Assembly (NCBI RefSeq): GCF_003202915.1
Contig: NZ_QGLP01000006.1
Coordinates: 62,001-126,000 of the forward strand
Source: Gilliamella apicola
GTDB taxonomy: Bacteria; Pseudomonadota; Gammaproteobacteria; Enterobacterales; Orbaceae
Direction of reading: 5' to 3'
Length of the DNA stretch: 64,000 nucleotides
Part shown: piece after piece, positions 18,426 to 27,839 of the stretch
How the letters are laid out: each line of letters opens with the position of its first letter
Position numbering within the stretch: the first letter of the stretch is position 1
Notes under the pieces: model-generated
The model's input: the letters and a program-made list of their open reading frames with translations, nothing else
Databases searched by the model: none
What the model was told of the DNA's origin: nothing
Made by a program: the position numbers and the translations under genes

Positions 18426-19187
18426 ATGCCAAGGGTCAATCGACTCTATCAAAAAATTGGTAATGAGTTAAAATCATTATTAACTAGCGGCACCTTTAAA
18501 ATTGGTGACCGACTACCACCAGAAAGAGATATTGCAGAAACCTTTAATGTTAGTAGAACGGTAGTTCGAGAAGCGTTAATTATGTTAGAGCTTGAAAAAT
18601 TAGTTGCGGTAAAAAAAGGTTCTGGTGTTTATGTTATTGGTTTACCTGACGAGTTCTTATCTGAAAAAGATAGAGAAATAGAAGAAGAAGATTTTGGCCC
18701 ATTTGAGCTGTTACAAGCAAGACAACTTCTTGAAAGTAACATCGCCGCATTTGCTGCGTCACAAATTGTAAAGTCCGATATTATTGAGTTAAGAACTATA
18801 ATTGAACAAGAACGGCAAACTTTAGAACAAGAAGTACTTGATGACTATAGTGCTGATGAAATGTTTCATGTTGCAATAGCTCGCGCCACAAAAAACTCAA
18901 TACTTGAACGTCTGTTAGAAGACTTATGGTCAAAACGTTCATCAAGTAAAATGTGGGACCAATTGCAAAGTAGAATAATTGATCATAGTTATCGAAAAAA
19001 ATGGTTATATGATCATGAAAGAATTCTACAAGCATTACAATTAAAAGATTCAATGGCGGCACGCCACGCTATGTGGCAACACTTGGAAAATGTTAAACAA
19101 ACATTAATGACTGTTTCTGACAGTGAAGATCCAAATTTTGATGGTTATTTATTTGACTCTATTCCAGTCACTATTGTTAACCAATAG
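18426..19187 (+). CDS. uxuR: GntR/FadR-family hexuronate regulator
   Basis: A 253-residue regulator: winged helix at about 6-75 (RLPPERDIAETFNVSRTVVREALIMLE is the canonical recognition region, quoted in part) and an FCD effector domain at about 95-230 with metal-site-type residues in DEMFHVAIARATKN (near 142). High similarity to UxuR/ExuR and the adjacent operator indicate it represses the uxu genes until a hexuronate such as fructuronate binds. GAGG precedes the ATG. It forms an operon with uxuA, which follows after 75 bases. ExuR is the alternative name; the two cannot be separated by eye. Confidence 0.88.
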   Translation: MPRVNRLYQKIGNELKSLLTSGTFKIGDRLPPERDIAETFNVSRTVVREALIMLELEKLVAVKKGSGVYVIGLPDEFLSEKDREIEEEDFGPFELLQARQLLESNIAAFAASQIVKSDIIELRTIIEQERQTLEQEVLDDYSADEMFHVAIARATKNSILERLLEDLWSKRSSSKMWDQLQSRIIDHSYRKKWLYDHERILQALQLKDSMAARHAMWQHLENVKQTLMTVSDSEDPNFDGYLFDSIPVTIVNQ

Positions 19188-19210
19188 AAACAAATATGCA
19201 TTGTTTATGG

Positions 19211-19244
19211 ATCTTCATTTTAGAATAAATTAGTAAATGAAGAA
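19211..19244. other. Intercistronic hairpin between uxuR and uxuA
   Basis: TCTTCATTT/AAATGAAGA (19212-19220 and 19235-19243) can form a 9-bp stem ending 8 bases before the uxuA ribosome binding site GAGGAG. It may tune relative expression of the two genes. Confidence 0.45.
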
Positions 19245-19262
19245 TCATTGAGGAGATTTTAG

Positions 19263-20444
19263 ATGGAACAAACAATGCGCTGGTTTGGGCCTAGTGATCC
19301 TGTATCATTGGCCGATATTAGACAATCTGGGGCAACAGGAATTGTTACAGCCTTACACCATATACCTAATGGTGAAGTTTGGACAATAGATGAGATTCAA
19401 AAACGAAAAAAAATGATTGAAGACAGTGGTCTTACTTGGTCTGTTGTTGAAAGTATTCCTGTTCATGAAGAAATTAAAACCCATTCTGGTAATGTTGAAC
19501 AACATATTGCAAATTATCAACAGTCGATTCGTAATTTAGCTGCTTGTGGTATTGATACAGTTTGTTACAACTTTATGCCAGTGTTAGACTGGACTCGTAC
19601 CGATCTTGGTTATCAATTACCGGATGGTTCTAAAGCATTACGTTTTGATCAAATTGCTTTTGCTGCATTTGATATTCATATTTTAAAACGACCTAATGCG
19701 GAGAAAGATTACATTCCAGAAGATATTCTGGCAGCAAAAAGTTATTTTGAACAAATGTCTCAAGCCGATAAAGATAAACTGGTTGGCAATATTATTGCTG
19801 GTTTACCTGGTGCTGAAGAAGGTTATTCACTCGATCAATTCCGAGCTCATCTTGCAACTTATGATGGAATTGATAAAGCTAAATTACGCGAAAATTTTGC
19901 CTATTTCTTAAAAGCTATAGTTCCAGTAGCTGAAGAAGTTGGTGTAGTTCTAACCGTTCATCCAGATGATCCTCCTAGACCAATTTTAGGTTTACCACGC
20001 ATTGTTTCAACCATCGAAGATATGCAATGGATGAAAGAGACTGTTGATAGTATCCATAACGGGTTCTGTTTCTGTACTGGTTCTTATGGTGTTCGTAGCG
20101 ATAATGATCTTGTGACAATGGCGGAAAAATTTGCTGATCGAGTTCATTTTATTCATTTACGCGCAACAGTTCGTGAAAATAATCCATTATCTTTCCATGA
20201 AGGCGATCATTTAGCTGGTGATGTTGATATGTATGGAGTAATAAAAGTACTTATTGCTGAAGAAGAACGACGTAAAAAAGCGGGAATTAAACGTTCAATA
20301 CCGGTTCGTCCAGATCACGGTCACCAAATGCTTGACGATCTTAATAAAAAAACTAATCCAGGTTATTCGGCGATAGGCCGCTTAAGAGGTTTAGCAGAAA
20401 TTCGTGGCGTTGAATATGCAATTAGGCGTGCATTGTTTGAGTAA
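19263..20444 (+). CDS. uxuA: Mannonate dehydratase
   Basis: Dehydrates D-mannonate to 2-keto-3-deoxygluconate. The 393-residue TIM-barrel enzyme begins [16 protein letters not shown], typical of UxuA, and has [11 protein letters not shown] near residue 30, [15 protein letters not shown] near 100, VHPDDPPRP near 235 (metal site), CFCTGSYG near 270 and [12 protein letters not shown] near 345. GAGGAG lies 7 bases upstream of the ATG. Typical length; two hairpins follow. Confidence 0.96.
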   Translation: MEQTMRWFGPSDPVSLADIRQSGATGIVTALHHIPNGEVWTIDEIQKRKKMIEDSGLTWSVVESIPVHEEIKTHSGNVEQHIANYQQSIRNLAACGIDTVCYNFMPVLDWTRTDLGYQLPDGSKALRFDQIAFAAFDIHILKRPNAEKDYIPEDILAAKSYFEQMSQADKDKLVGNIIAGLPGAEEGYSLDQFRAHLATYDGIDKAKLRENFAYFLKAIVPVAEEVGVVLTVHPDDPPRPILGLPRIVSTIEDMQWMKETVDSIHNGFCFCTGSYGVRSDNDLVTMAEKFADRVHFIHLRATVRENNPLSFHEGDHLAGDVDMYGVIKVLIAEEERRKKAGIKRSIPVRPDHGHQMLDDLNKKTNPGYSAIGRLRGLAEIRGVEYAIRRALFE

Positions 20445-20475
20445 AACTTAATTATCTTAGTTATCTTAGTTAAAG

Positions 20476-20499
20476 AGCCCATAATAATGGGCTTTTTTA
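20476..20499 (+). terminator. Rho-independent terminator after uxuA
   Basis: AGCCCAT-AATA-ATGGGCT followed by a run of six T, 31 bases after the uxuA stop. Confidence 0.92.
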
Positions 20500-20518
20500 T
20501 TTTCTTAATTTGGCACAT

Positions 20519-20547
20519 AAAAATAGCGTGATATACACGCTATTTTT
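20519..20547. terminator. Second hairpin after uxuA
   Basis: AAAAATAGCGTG-ATATA-CACGCTATTTTT, a perfect 12-bp stem flanked by A and T runs; could terminate from either strand. Confidence 0.7.
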
Positions 20548-20717
20548 CTTATATTGTTAGGAAGATTTTATTATAACTAATTATTTTGCATAATTAATTA
20601 TCGATATTTACTATTTAGAACACCTTTAAATCAAATTGAAGAATAAAATTCATAGATTAAATTCTTCGTTTAAACTAATGTTCAATGATTTAAGTCTAAT
20701 TAATAGAGGCTGTATTA

Positions 20718-20735
20718 TAATTGGTAAACCAAATA
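20718..20735. promoter_or_regulatory. UxuR/ExuR-like operator, upstream of the DUF3597 gene (site A)
   Basis: TAATTGGTAAACCAAATA matches AAATTGGTATACCAATTT at 14 of 18 positions and keeps the TTGGT/ACCAA arms. It lies in the 616-bp gene-free stretch 20445-21060, whose other contents are two terminators, a CRP site and a second operator-like site. Confidence 0.65.
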
Positions 20736-20779
20736 ATACTACTATTTTTAACCAATATATTGCAGAATTTGTTAAATAA

Positions 20780-20795
20780 CGTGACACAAATCACA
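20780..20795. promoter_or_regulatory. CRP-like site upstream of the DUF3597 gene
   Basis: CGTGA-CACAAA-TCACA matches 9 of 10 consensus bases. It is centred about 38 bases before the start point predicted from the TATAAT at 20813-20818, close to a class II activator position. Confidence 0.72.
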
Positions 20796-20805
20796 TTACT
20801 TGTAC

Positions 20806-20823
20806 AAATTGGTATAATAAATT
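20806..20823. promoter_or_regulatory. UxuR/ExuR-like operator overlapping a -10 box (site B)
   Basis: AAATTGGTATAATAAATT matches the UxuR/ExuR consensus at 15 of 18 positions, with a perfect left half, and contains a TATAAT -10 box at 20813-20818. A bound repressor would cover the promoter. It is 88 bases downstream of site A. Confidence 0.6.
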
Positions 20824-21060
20824 TTTATAGTAAAAAAATCAATCCGTTTAAATTAATAATTAAATAATTTCAAAAAAGAATATTCAATAAAAGCAGAAGT
20901 TATCTTTGTACACCCTTAATTCGATATTACAAAAAATGCTATTAGTTAATTGTAGCTTTGACACTATTTATATTTAACCGCTATACTTTAGGGGATATTT
21001 TCTACATCTATATCGTTAAGCAGTTTTTTAATAAGCAGTTTAAACATAAGGGGTGTAAAA

Positions 21061-21512
21061 TGGGTATCTTAAATAATATTTTTTCTAAAATATTTCCAAG
21101 CGCACAGGCCGCTGTAGGTCATGCAAAAGACGCGGTGAAAGAGCAAGTTGATAAAATCACTGACACCGTCAAAGACAAAACTTCTAGCAATACCGGTAAT
21201 AATAGTAATTCCGATCAAAATCAACAAAGTTCCACAGAAAACAAAACGCCTATATCTCAAGTCGACGTTATGTCAATTTTGGATAATTTGGCAAAAAAAT
21301 TTCCTGAAAAGCTTAACTGGAAAACCTCAATTGTTGATTTATTGAAATTACTAGGTATTGATAACAGTTTAGATGCACGCAAAAAATTAGCAACTGAACT
21401 TAATTATACTGGTAGCACAGACGATACAGCCGCAATGAACACATGGTTAATCAAAGAAGTGATGAAAAAAATTGCAGAAAAAGGCGGTAACGTTTCTCAC
21501 TTATTTTCTTAG
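21061..21512 (+). CDS. DUF3597 domain protein
   Basis: A 150-residue protein of unknown function. The N-terminal 70 residues (MGILNNIFSKIF, then a helix and a Ser/Asn/Gln-rich linker) are low complexity. The C-terminal part, about 75-148, fits DUF3597: VDVMSILDNLAKK, LNWKTSIVDLLKLLGID, ARKKLATELNYTG, and TWLIKEVMKKIAEKGG. This resembles small proteins related to LysM/BON-associated envelope proteins, but no function is established. An in-frame start at 20958 would add 34 residues; the ATG at 21061 has AAGGGGTG at good spacing and starts the conserved MGI block. It stands alone between a hexuronate-type promoter and a strong terminator. Confidence 0.82.
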
Positions 21513-21535
21513 TCTGAATGGATACGTGATTTGTT

Positions 21536-21562
21536 ATCCACCTGTTCATCAGGTGGATTTTT
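21536..21562 (+). terminator. Rho-independent terminator after the DUF3597 gene
   Basis: ATCCACCTG-TTCAT-CAGGTGGAT followed by T6. It also faces the end of pth, which lies 40 bases further on. Confidence 0.9.
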
Positions 21563-21601
21563 TATATTGAGTTGATTACAAGAAAGGCTATTCAGACAAA
21601 T

Positions 21602-22186
21602 TTAGGCTTTGAATGAATGCAGACGATTCATCGCGCTTTCTATGCCATCAGTTAATAGAATATTGGTGCAATATACTGATTCATCAATAGCTTTATCAAT
21701 TAACTCTTGTTCAGGTTTAGATGGTTTATTTAATACATAACCGACAACTTTATTTTTATCTCCTGGATGCCCAATTCCAATTCTTAATCGATAAAAATTC
21801 AGATTATTGCCAAGTTTACTGGCAATATCTTTCAAGCCATTATGACCACCATGACTACCGCCAAATTTCAATTTAGCGATACCTGGATTGAGATCTAACT
21901 CATCATGAGCAACTAATATCTCATCAGGCTGAATTTGATAAAAAGACGCCATTGCTTGAACCGCTTTACCACTCAAATTCATAAAGGTTGTTGGTACCAA
22001 CAAACGGACATCATGACCATTAAGATTAATTCGGGTAGTGTATCCAAAAAATTTAGGATCATTTTTTAACGGTTGATTATAACGTTCAGCAAGAAGATCA
22101 ACATACCAAGCACCAGCATTATGGCGAGTTGCAGCATATTCGTTACCAGGATTTGCTAAACCTACAATAAGTTTGATTGTTGTCAT
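21602..22186 (-). CDS. pth: Peptidyl-tRNA hydrolase
   Basis: Releases peptides from peptidyl-tRNA. The 194-residue protein has the family start [14 protein letters not shown], catalytic H22 in TRHNAG with N12, [11 protein letters not shown] near residue 65, and the VAHDELDL and [13 protein letters not shown] blocks (about 90-115). Typical length. It follows prs on the same strand after a terminator-like hairpin. Confidence 0.95.
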   Translation of the reverse strand: MTTIKLIVGLANPGNEYAATRHNAGAWYVDLLAERYNQPLKNDPKFFGYTTRINLNGHDVRLLVPTTFMNLSGKAVQAMASFYQIQPDEILVAHDELDLNPGIAKLKFGGSHGGHNGLKDIASKLGNNLNFYRLRIGIGHPGDKNKVVGYVLNKPSKPEQELIDKAIDESVYCTNILLTDGIESAMNRLHSFKA

Positions 22187-22224
22187 AATAGTTTAATCAT
22201 TAATTATTCGATTATTAGTAAAAA

Positions 22225-22239
22225 GCCCCTATAAGGGGC
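22225..22239 (-). terminator. Terminator after prs
   Basis: On the minus strand GCCCCT-TAT-AGGGGC is followed by five T. It separates prs from pth. Confidence 0.8.
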
Positions 22240-22263
22240 ATTTATCTAATTGGCAAGAAAAGA

Positions 22264-23211
22264 TTATTGATGGAACATTGCTGAAATTGATTCTTCATTA
22301 CTAATACGTCGAATTGCTTCAGCAAGCATGCCTGATAATGTAAGTTGACGCACATTATTTAATCCTTTAACTTCAGCAGTTAATGGAATTGTGTCACAAA
22401 CTACGATTTCATCAATGGCAGAATTTTTAATGTTACTAACCGCTTTTCCTGAGAAAATCGGGTGAGTAGCATAAGCGAAAACACGTTTTGCACCACGAGC
22501 TTTTAATGCATCAGCTGCTTTACAAAGCGTTCCAGCAGTATCGATCATGTCATCAACTAAAATACAATCTCGGTCTGCAACATCACCAATAATATTCATC
22601 ACTTCTGCTTCATTAGCACGTTGACGGCGTTTATCAATAATCGCCATATCTGTATCATTTAAAAGTTTGGCTATCGCACGAGCTCGAACCACACCACCAA
22701 TATCCGGAGATACCACGATTGGGCGTTCAAAATCACGTTGTAACATATCTTCTAAAATCACTGGACTACCAAATACATTATCAACTGGTACATCAAAAAA
22801 GCCTTGAATCTGTTCAGCATGAAGATCAACAGTTAAAACCCTATCAACACCAACAGTTGATAAAAAGTCTGCAACAACTTTGGCAGTAATAGGAACTCGA
22901 GCTGAACGCACTCGGCGATCTTGCCTTGCATATCCAAAATAAGGAATAACAGCAGTAATACGACCGGCAGATGCTCGACGCATTGCATCAATCATTACTA
23001 ATAATTCCATTAAATTGTCATTTGTAGGCGCACAAGTTGATTGGATAATAAAAACATCTTCACCACGGACATTTTCATTAATTTGGACATTGACTTCACC
23101 GTCACTAAAACGGCTAACAATAATATCACCAAGGGAAGTATAAAGACGATTAGCTATACGTTTTGCTAGTTCGGGTGTGGCGTTACCAGCAAACAGCTTC
23201 ATATCAGGCAC
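22264..23211 (-). CDS. prs: Ribose-phosphate pyrophosphokinase
   Basis: Makes PRPP from ribose-5-phosphate and ATP. The 315-residue protein matches E. coli Prs almost throughout: [16 protein letters not shown] near residue 36, the ATP loop [10 protein letters not shown] near 95, [12 protein letters not shown] near 128, and the PRPP loop [12 protein letters not shown] near 218 (usually DTGGT; here DTAGT). The start is a GTG at 23211 with GAGGA upstream, the same start MPDMKLF as E. coli, which also uses GTG. Confidence 0.96.
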   Translation of the reverse strand: MPDMKLFAGNATPELAKRIANRLYTSLGDIIVSRFSDGEVNVQINENVRGEDVFIIQSTCAPTNDNLMELLVMIDAMRRASAGRITAVIPYFGYARQDRRVRSARVPITAKVVADFLSTVGVDRVLTVDLHAEQIQGFFDVPVDNVFGSPVILEDMLQRDFERPIVVSPDIGGVVRARAIAKLLNDTDMAIIDKRRQRANEAEVMNIIGDVADRDCILVDDMIDTAGTLCKAADALKARGAKRVFAYATHPIFSGKAVSNIKNSAIDEIVVCDTIPLTAEVKGLNNVRQLTLSGMLAEAIRRISNEESISAMFHQ

Positions 23212-23471
23212 GAGAAATCCTCAAGCATGTAATCATGATTACATAAAACGTAATCGGTTAAATCGGAGTTATAATTATATAATCATTTACAGATCATCCT
23301 CAACCAGATTATAAAAAATTCTTACAAATATTTTATATCTGTCACAATTATACATAGAAAAATAAGTTAACAAGATGTTTTTTGAAGTGGATTAAAAATC
23401 GGTTAAACTACTATACAACAAAGGTAAACAATCACCTTGATAAACTATTTAACAATAACAGCAGATACGCA

Positions 23472-24173
23472 ATGAGTGAACAATTAAAAACCAACAATCA
23501 ACTAACAGAATCTAAACGAACAATACGTAGTTTTGTATTGCGACAAGGCCGCTTAACCAAAGGGCAACAACAGGCATTAACTCATTTATGGCCTATATAT
23601 GGCATTGAATATAATGCAAATTCATCAATAACTGTTGAGGATAATAAACCGACAATATTAGAAATCGGTTTTGGTATGGGGGCTTCATTAATTGAAATGG
23701 CCAACGCCTCTCCAGACAAGAATTTTATAGGTATTGAAGTCCATCGACCTGGTGTCGGTGCTTGTTTAATGGCTATTGAGGAAAAGCAATTAACCAATTT
23801 AAAAGTGATGTGTCATGATGCCGTTGAAGTTTTAGAAAACATGATACCTAATGAGTCATTAGATAAAGTACAAATCTTCTTTCCCGATCCTTGGCATAAA
23901 GCAAGACACAACAAACGCCGAATTATTCAACCTGAGTTTGTAAAATTAATTTTTAAAAAATTAAAAACTAATGGTGTATTGCATTTAGCAACTGACTGGC
24001 AACACTATGCTGAGCATATGCTTGAGGTGCTTAGTCAAGCTGATGGATTTAAAAATTTATCGCCAACTAATGACTATATACCAAGACCAGAAGATCGCCC
24101 TATTACCAAATTTGAAAAACGTGGTCAAAATTTAGGTCATGGCGTTTGGGATTTACAGTTCAGAAAAAAATAG
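23472..24173 (+). CDS. trmB: tRNA (guanine-N7)-methyltransferase
   Basis: Forms m7G46 in tRNA. The SAM-binding motif is [10 protein letters not shown] near residue 65, with [13 protein letters not shown] near 88 and the class signature [15 protein letters not shown] near 135-150. The ATG at 23472 gives 233 residues, near the family length; a TTG start at 23382 would add 30 residues with no homology. The region 23212-23471 between divergent prs and trmB shows no other clear feature. Confidence 0.92.
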   Translation: MSEQLKTNNQLTESKRTIRSFVLRQGRLTKGQQQALTHLWPIYGIEYNANSSITVEDNKPTILEIGFGMGASLIEMANASPDKNFIGIEVHRPGVGACLMAIEEKQLTNLKVMCHDAVEVLENMIPNESLDKVQIFFPDPWHKARHNKRRIIQPEFVKLIFKKLKTNGVLHLATDWQHYAEHMLEVLSQADGFKNLSPTNDYIPRPEDRPITKFEKRGQNLGHGVWDLQFRKK

Positions 24174-24190
24174 CGTAACAAGGAGTCATT

Positions 24191-24916
24191 ATGCAAAATA
24201 AAACAATTGATTTAATTTGTCATCGTCGTTCAATTCGGTCTTACCTATCAACAGCATTAACTATAGAGCAGATAGAATCACTTGTTCAAGCGGCACAATC
24301 GGCTCCAAGTTCTAATTTTCTACAATGCGCGACAATAATTAGAATCACTGATAGCGAAAATCGCTCAAAACTAGCACATTATGCTGGAGATCAAAATTAT
24401 ATAAATCAAGCTGCTGAATTTTGGGTATTTTGTGCCGATTTTAATCGGCATTTTCAAATTGATCCAACAATTCCACTTGAAAAAGCAGAACAGCTGTTAG
24501 TGGGTTGCATTGATACGGCGCTTATGGCACAAAATACCGTTATTGCGGCCGAGTCATTAGGTTTAGGCACAGTTTATATTGGCGGATTGCGCAATAATAT
24601 TGAGAAAGTAACGCAATTACTGGCCTTACCTAAATATGTTCTGCCGCTTTTTGGGCTTTGTATTGGTTATCCTGACCAAAATCCAGATCTAAAACCAAGA
24701 TTACCGAAAGAATTAGTTTTTTTTGAAAATCACTATCAACCAATCAATCATCAATTATTAGCTCAATATGATACTCAGATGCGTCAATACTATGAGCATC
24801 GACTGACTAATCAAAAAACCAATGGTTGGAGTGATAAAATTGCAGAAACTATTATCAAAGGGCAACGAGATTTCGTTTTAAATTATTTGCATAAACAAGG
24901 ATGGATAACAAAATGA
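24191..24916 (+). CDS. nfsA: Oxygen-insensitive NADPH nitroreductase
   Basis: FMN-dependent flavoreductase that reduces nitro compounds and quinones. The 241-residue protein matches NfsA: HRRSIRSYL near residue 10 for FMN binding, SAPSSNFLQ near 38, FWVFCADFNRH near 77, GLGTVYIGGLRNN near 120, PLFGLCIGYP near 150 and a C-terminal NYLHKQGWITK. Ribosome binding site AAGGAG. It overlaps the next gene by ATGA, so the two are coupled. Confidence 0.93.
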   Translation: MQNKTIDLICHRRSIRSYLSTALTIEQIESLVQAAQSAPSSNFLQCATIIRITDSENRSKLAHYAGDQNYINQAAEFWVFCADFNRHFQIDPTIPLEKAEQLLVGCIDTALMAQNTVIAAESLGLGTVYIGGLRNNIEKVTQLLALPKYVLPLFGLCIGYPDQNPDLKPRLPKELVFFENHYQPINHQLLAQYDTQMRQYYEHRLTNQKTNGWSDKIAETIIKGQRDFVLNYLHKQGWITK

Positions 24917-26076
24917 ACAACAATCAATACCAATTAGACAAAGTCGTTATATTAAGTCGTCACGGTATCCGCACTCCGTTAGAAAACACAATAGCATTTT
25001 TAGAAAAGTCTAGCCCATTAAAATGGCCTAGTTGGGATCATGCTTATGGTTATTTAACCACGCGAGGTGGTGTATTAGAAACTTTCTTTGGCCATTATCT
25101 ATCACAGTGGCTTGAACAAAAAAATATTAATATTGAACCGGAAAACCCAGATATCTATGTTTATGCTAACAGTCTTCAAAGAACGGTAGCAACAGCCCAA
25201 TTCTTGGTTGCTGGCGCTTTTGCTGGTTATGATATTCCTATCCATCACAAATATACCATTGAAAAAATGGATCCGATTTTTGATCCAAGTGTAAAAAACG
25301 ACTCATTGGAAATTAAACAAAAAGTATTAAAAGAAATCGAAGAAGCTGACCAAAAACAGTCGATCTTCAAAAATTTAGCCCCGGCTTATAAAATAGTATC
25401 GGATATCTTAGACTATCCACACTCACAATTATATGCTGAACTCAAATGTGATTTTGCTGATATTCCTTATGAACTTCATTTTGTAAAAAACGAAGAGCCT
25501 GAACTACGCGGTCCATTAGCCATTGGTATTTGTGTCGTCGATGCTTTTTTATTACAGTATTATTCAGCATTTCCCAAAGAGCAAATCGCTTGGGGTAAGA
25601 TAACTAGTCAAGAACAATGGCAACAATTAATGCACATTCGCAACCAATATATTGACTTAGTTTTTCATTCTAGAACGATTGCTCGGCATAATAGTAAATT
25701 ACTAATTAATAAAATAGATGATCTATTACACAATAAAACTCACAAAGTTAATCTACTAGTCGGTCATGATAGTACCATTGCCGCACTGCTCGGCGCTTTG
25801 GATTTTGCACCATATCAGCTGCCAAACCAATTTGAAAATACACCAATTGGTGGCATGGTTATCTTACAACGTTATCGACATGTCACATCCGGCAAATACT
25901 TTTTTAAAGCCGAATACGTCTACCAAAGTTTTGAACAGCTATATACTGGCGAAGCAATTGATATTAATAATCCTCCACAACATTATCAACTCAAGTTGCT
26001 AAATGCGACACCGAATAGTGATGGTTTTTATTCGTGGCATGATTTTGAAAAACGTATAAAAGATTTTCAACCCTAA
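24913..26076 (+). CDS. Glucose-1-phosphatase-like histidine acid phosphatase without signal peptide
   Basis: A histidine-type phosphatase of 387 residues. The catalytic motif is SRHGIRTP (residues 15-22; E. coli Agp has RHNLRAP there) and the proton donor is in VGHDSTIAAL near 280. YANSLQRTVATAQF, PLAIG-VVDAFLLQYY and the ENTPIGGMVILQR segment follow Agp closely, so glucose-1-phosphatase is the nearest known enzyme. However, it starts with MNNNQYQLDK and has no signal peptide, and only two cysteines remain, whereas periplasmic Agp has disulfides. It therefore appears cytoplasmic. The ATGA overlap with nfsA fixes the start at 24913; 24901 is an alternative. The gal operon follows after 450 bases. 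Confidence 0.85.
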   Translation: MNNNQYQLDKVVILSRHGIRTPLENTIAFLEKSSPLKWPSWDHAYGYLTTRGGVLETFFGHYLSQWLEQKNINIEPENPDIYVYANSLQRTVATAQFLVAGAFAGYDIPIHHKYTIEKMDPIFDPSVKNDSLEIKQKVLKEIEEADQKQSIFKNLAPAYKIVSDILDYPHSQLYAELKCDFADIPYELHFVKNEEPELRGPLAIGICVVDAFLLQYYSAFPKEQIAWGKITSQEQWQQLMHIRNQYIDLVFHSRTIARHNSKLLINKIDDLLHNKTHKVNLLVGHDSTIAALLGALDFAPYQLPNQFENTPIGGMVILQRYRHVTSGKYFFKAEYVYQSFEQLYTGEAIDINNPPQHYQLKLLNATPNSDGFYSWHDFEKRIKDFQP

Positions 26077-26111
26077 GCTTAATTAATTAGATTGTCTACA
26101 TGGCTACCAAC

Positions 26112-26154
26112 TTTAAGTCATTAGACGATCTACAAAATAGCTAATAGACTTAAA
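26112..26154 (+). terminator. Hairpin after the nfsA-phosphatase pair
   Basis: TTTAAGTC/GACTTAAA with an inner ATTAG/CTAAT pairing, 36 bases after the stop; no long U-tract, so termination is only probable. Confidence 0.45.
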
Positions 26155-26199
26155 ATTGTTTCCCTTGATTTTATATGACTTAGTCATCACCGCCACAAA

Positions 26200-26215
26200 A
26201 TGTAATCGCTACCAT
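26200..26215. promoter_or_regulatory. GalR/GalS-type operator 1
   Basis: ATGTAATCGCTACCAT fits GTGTAANCGNTTACAC with the central TAANCGNT core intact. It is the most upstream and the weakest of three sites in the 450-bp gene-free stretch before lacY-galETKM. Confidence 0.5.
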
Positions 26216-26372
26216 AAAACAAATGATATTTTGCTAAAATTCTGAAAATCAGACATAAACAGACCTCGATAATTAGTTGCTTAAAAGATAAATAACGCTT
26301 TTATCAAGCTTTACATTGAATTCTTGTAATTACAATTAAGATTATTAGTCATCTAAATTAATGTCTATTAAA

Positions 26373-26388
26373 ATGTAAGCGATTCCAA
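26373..26388. promoter_or_regulatory. GalR/GalS-type operator 2
   Basis: ATGTAAGCGATTCCAA keeps the TGTAANCGNTT core of the GalR consensus. It is 173 bases after operator 1. Confidence 0.68.
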
Positions 26389-26467
26389 AAATGTTAACTA
26401 GATCACTTTTTTACCCAAATTTTAATGCTATTATCCTTAGCAATTTATCGTTTTTTGTTTATTTAAA

Positions 26468-26483
26468 ATGTAAACGATTTCTA
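26468..26483. promoter_or_regulatory. GalR/GalS-type operator 3
   Basis: ATGTAAACGATTTCTA keeps the TGTAANCGNTT core. It is 95 bases after operator 2, about nine helical turns, reminiscent of the looped operator pair of the E. coli gal operon. A possible -10 (TATTAT, 26429-26434) lies between operators 2 and 3. galR is not in the window. Confidence 0.68.
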
Positions 26484-26526
26484 AATGATTAAGTAATCAT
26501 TTAAAGCTTAGCAAAGGAAGTTCATT

Positions 26527-27810
26527 ATGAATCAGAAAATTAAGTCGACAATGAGCAACAAAAACTATTGGGTATTCAGCCTCTACTTTTTTCTTTATTT
26601 CTTCATCATGGGAGCTTATTTCCCCTTTTTTCCAGTATGGTTAAAAATGATTGGCTTAGATCAAGCCGATACAGGATATGTTTTCTCTTTTATTTCGCTA
26701 TTTGCATTATTCTTTCAACCAGTATTTGGATTGATATCCGATAAATTAGGTTTAAGAAAACACCTTCTTTGGATGATCACCTTTCTGTTGGTTTTATTTG
26801 GACCTTTCTTTATTTTTATATTAGGTCCTTTACTCAAATTAAATGTAACGCTTGGTGCTACTGCTGGGGGGTTATATTTAGGTATGGTATTTAGTGGTGG
26901 TGCACCGGCAATTGAAGCTTTAGTTGAAAAAATCAGTAGACGAAGTGGTTTCGAATTTGGTCGTTGTCGGATGTTTGGTTGTTTTGGCTGGGCGATTTGC
27001 GCTTCATTTGTCGGGATTATGATATCCAAAGATGTTAATGCCGTTTATTGGTTATGTTCAGGATTCGCTTTAGTATTATTAATTTTAGTCAAAATTGCTG
27101 ATCCGGCTAAAACACCAACTACGGATGTTGTTGAACAAATGGGCTTAAACAAACCTGAACCATTTAACTTAAAATTGGCGGTGGATCTACTAAGAATGCC
27201 TAAGATTTGGTTCTTTATGCTCTACATTGTTGGTGTAGCTTGTACTTATGAAGTATTTGACCAACAATTTGCCAACTTCTTCACTTCATTCTTCTCCAGT
27301 GAACAGGTAGGGCGTGAGGCCTTCGGCTATGTCACCACATTAGGTGAATTTTTAAATGCGACTGTGATGTTTTTTGCGCCAGTTATTGTTATGAAAATTG
27401 GCAGCAAAAATACCCTATTAGTTGCTGGGGCGATCATGTCAATTCGCATAACAGGTTCAGCCTTCGCCAGTTCAGCTGTTGAAGTGGTTATCTTAAAAAC
27501 ACTTCATATGTTTGAGGCACCACTATTGCTTGTCGGTGCATTTAAATATATTACCAAACATTTTCCGATTCGTTTTTCAGCAACGGTATACTTAATTGCT
27601 TTCTGTTTCGCTAAACAATTATCTATTATGTTTATGTCCACCTTTGCAGGTCAAATGTATGTTAAAATTGGATTTGAAGGAGCTTATTTAGTGCTCGGTT
27701 TAATCGCATTTAGCTTTACACTAATCTCGTCCTTTACGTTATCAGGTCGAGGACCGTGGGATTTGTTTAAACATAATAAGATAGAAAAATCTGAAAATAA
27801 TACAGATTAA
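26527..27810 (+). CDS. lacY: Lactose/galactoside:H+ symporter LacY
   Basis: A 427-residue oligosaccharide:H+ symporter with very high similarity to E. coli LacY. The functional residues are all present at shifted positions: E130 (E126 of E. coli), R148 (R144), C152 (C148), E274 (E269), R307 (R302), H327 (H322) and E330 (E325). Twelve hydrophobic helices. AGGAAG precedes the ATG. It is the first gene of lacY-galE-galT-galK-galM. No lacZ or melA is in the window, so the galactoside may be split by an enzyme encoded elsewhere, or the symporter may import another galactoside. Confidence 0.9.
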   Translation: MNQKIKSTMSNKNYWVFSLYFFLYFFIMGAYFPFFPVWLKMIGLDQADTGYVFSFISLFALFFQPVFGLISDKLGLRKHLLWMITFLLVLFGPFFIFILGPLLKLNVTLGATAGGLYLGMVFSGGAPAIEALVEKISRRSGFEFGRCRMFGCFGWAICASFVGIMISKDVNAVYWLCSGFALVLLILVKIADPAKTPTTDVVEQMGLNKPEPFNLKLAVDLLRMPKIWFFMLYIVGVACTYEVFDQQFANFFTSFFSSEQVGREAFGYVTTLGEFLNATVMFFAPVIVMKIGSKNTLLVAGAIMSIRITGSAFASSAVEVVILKTLHMFEAPLLLVGAFKYITKHFPIRFSATVYLIAFCFAKQLSIMFMSTFAGQMYVKIGFEGAYLVLGLIAFSFTLISSFTLSGRGPWDLFKHNKIEKSENNTD

Positions 27811-27839
27811 TTAGAATTAGCATAAGTTAAGGTATCAAG

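Noticed and set aside
20636-20672. GAAGAAT/ATTCTTC inverted repeat in the uxuA-DUF3597 gap
   Set aside because: Only 7 bp with a long A/T-rich loop; expected by chance in such sequence.
23382-23471. TTG-initiated 30-residue extension of trmB
   Set aside because: No homology in the extra residues, and the protein from 23472 has the family length.
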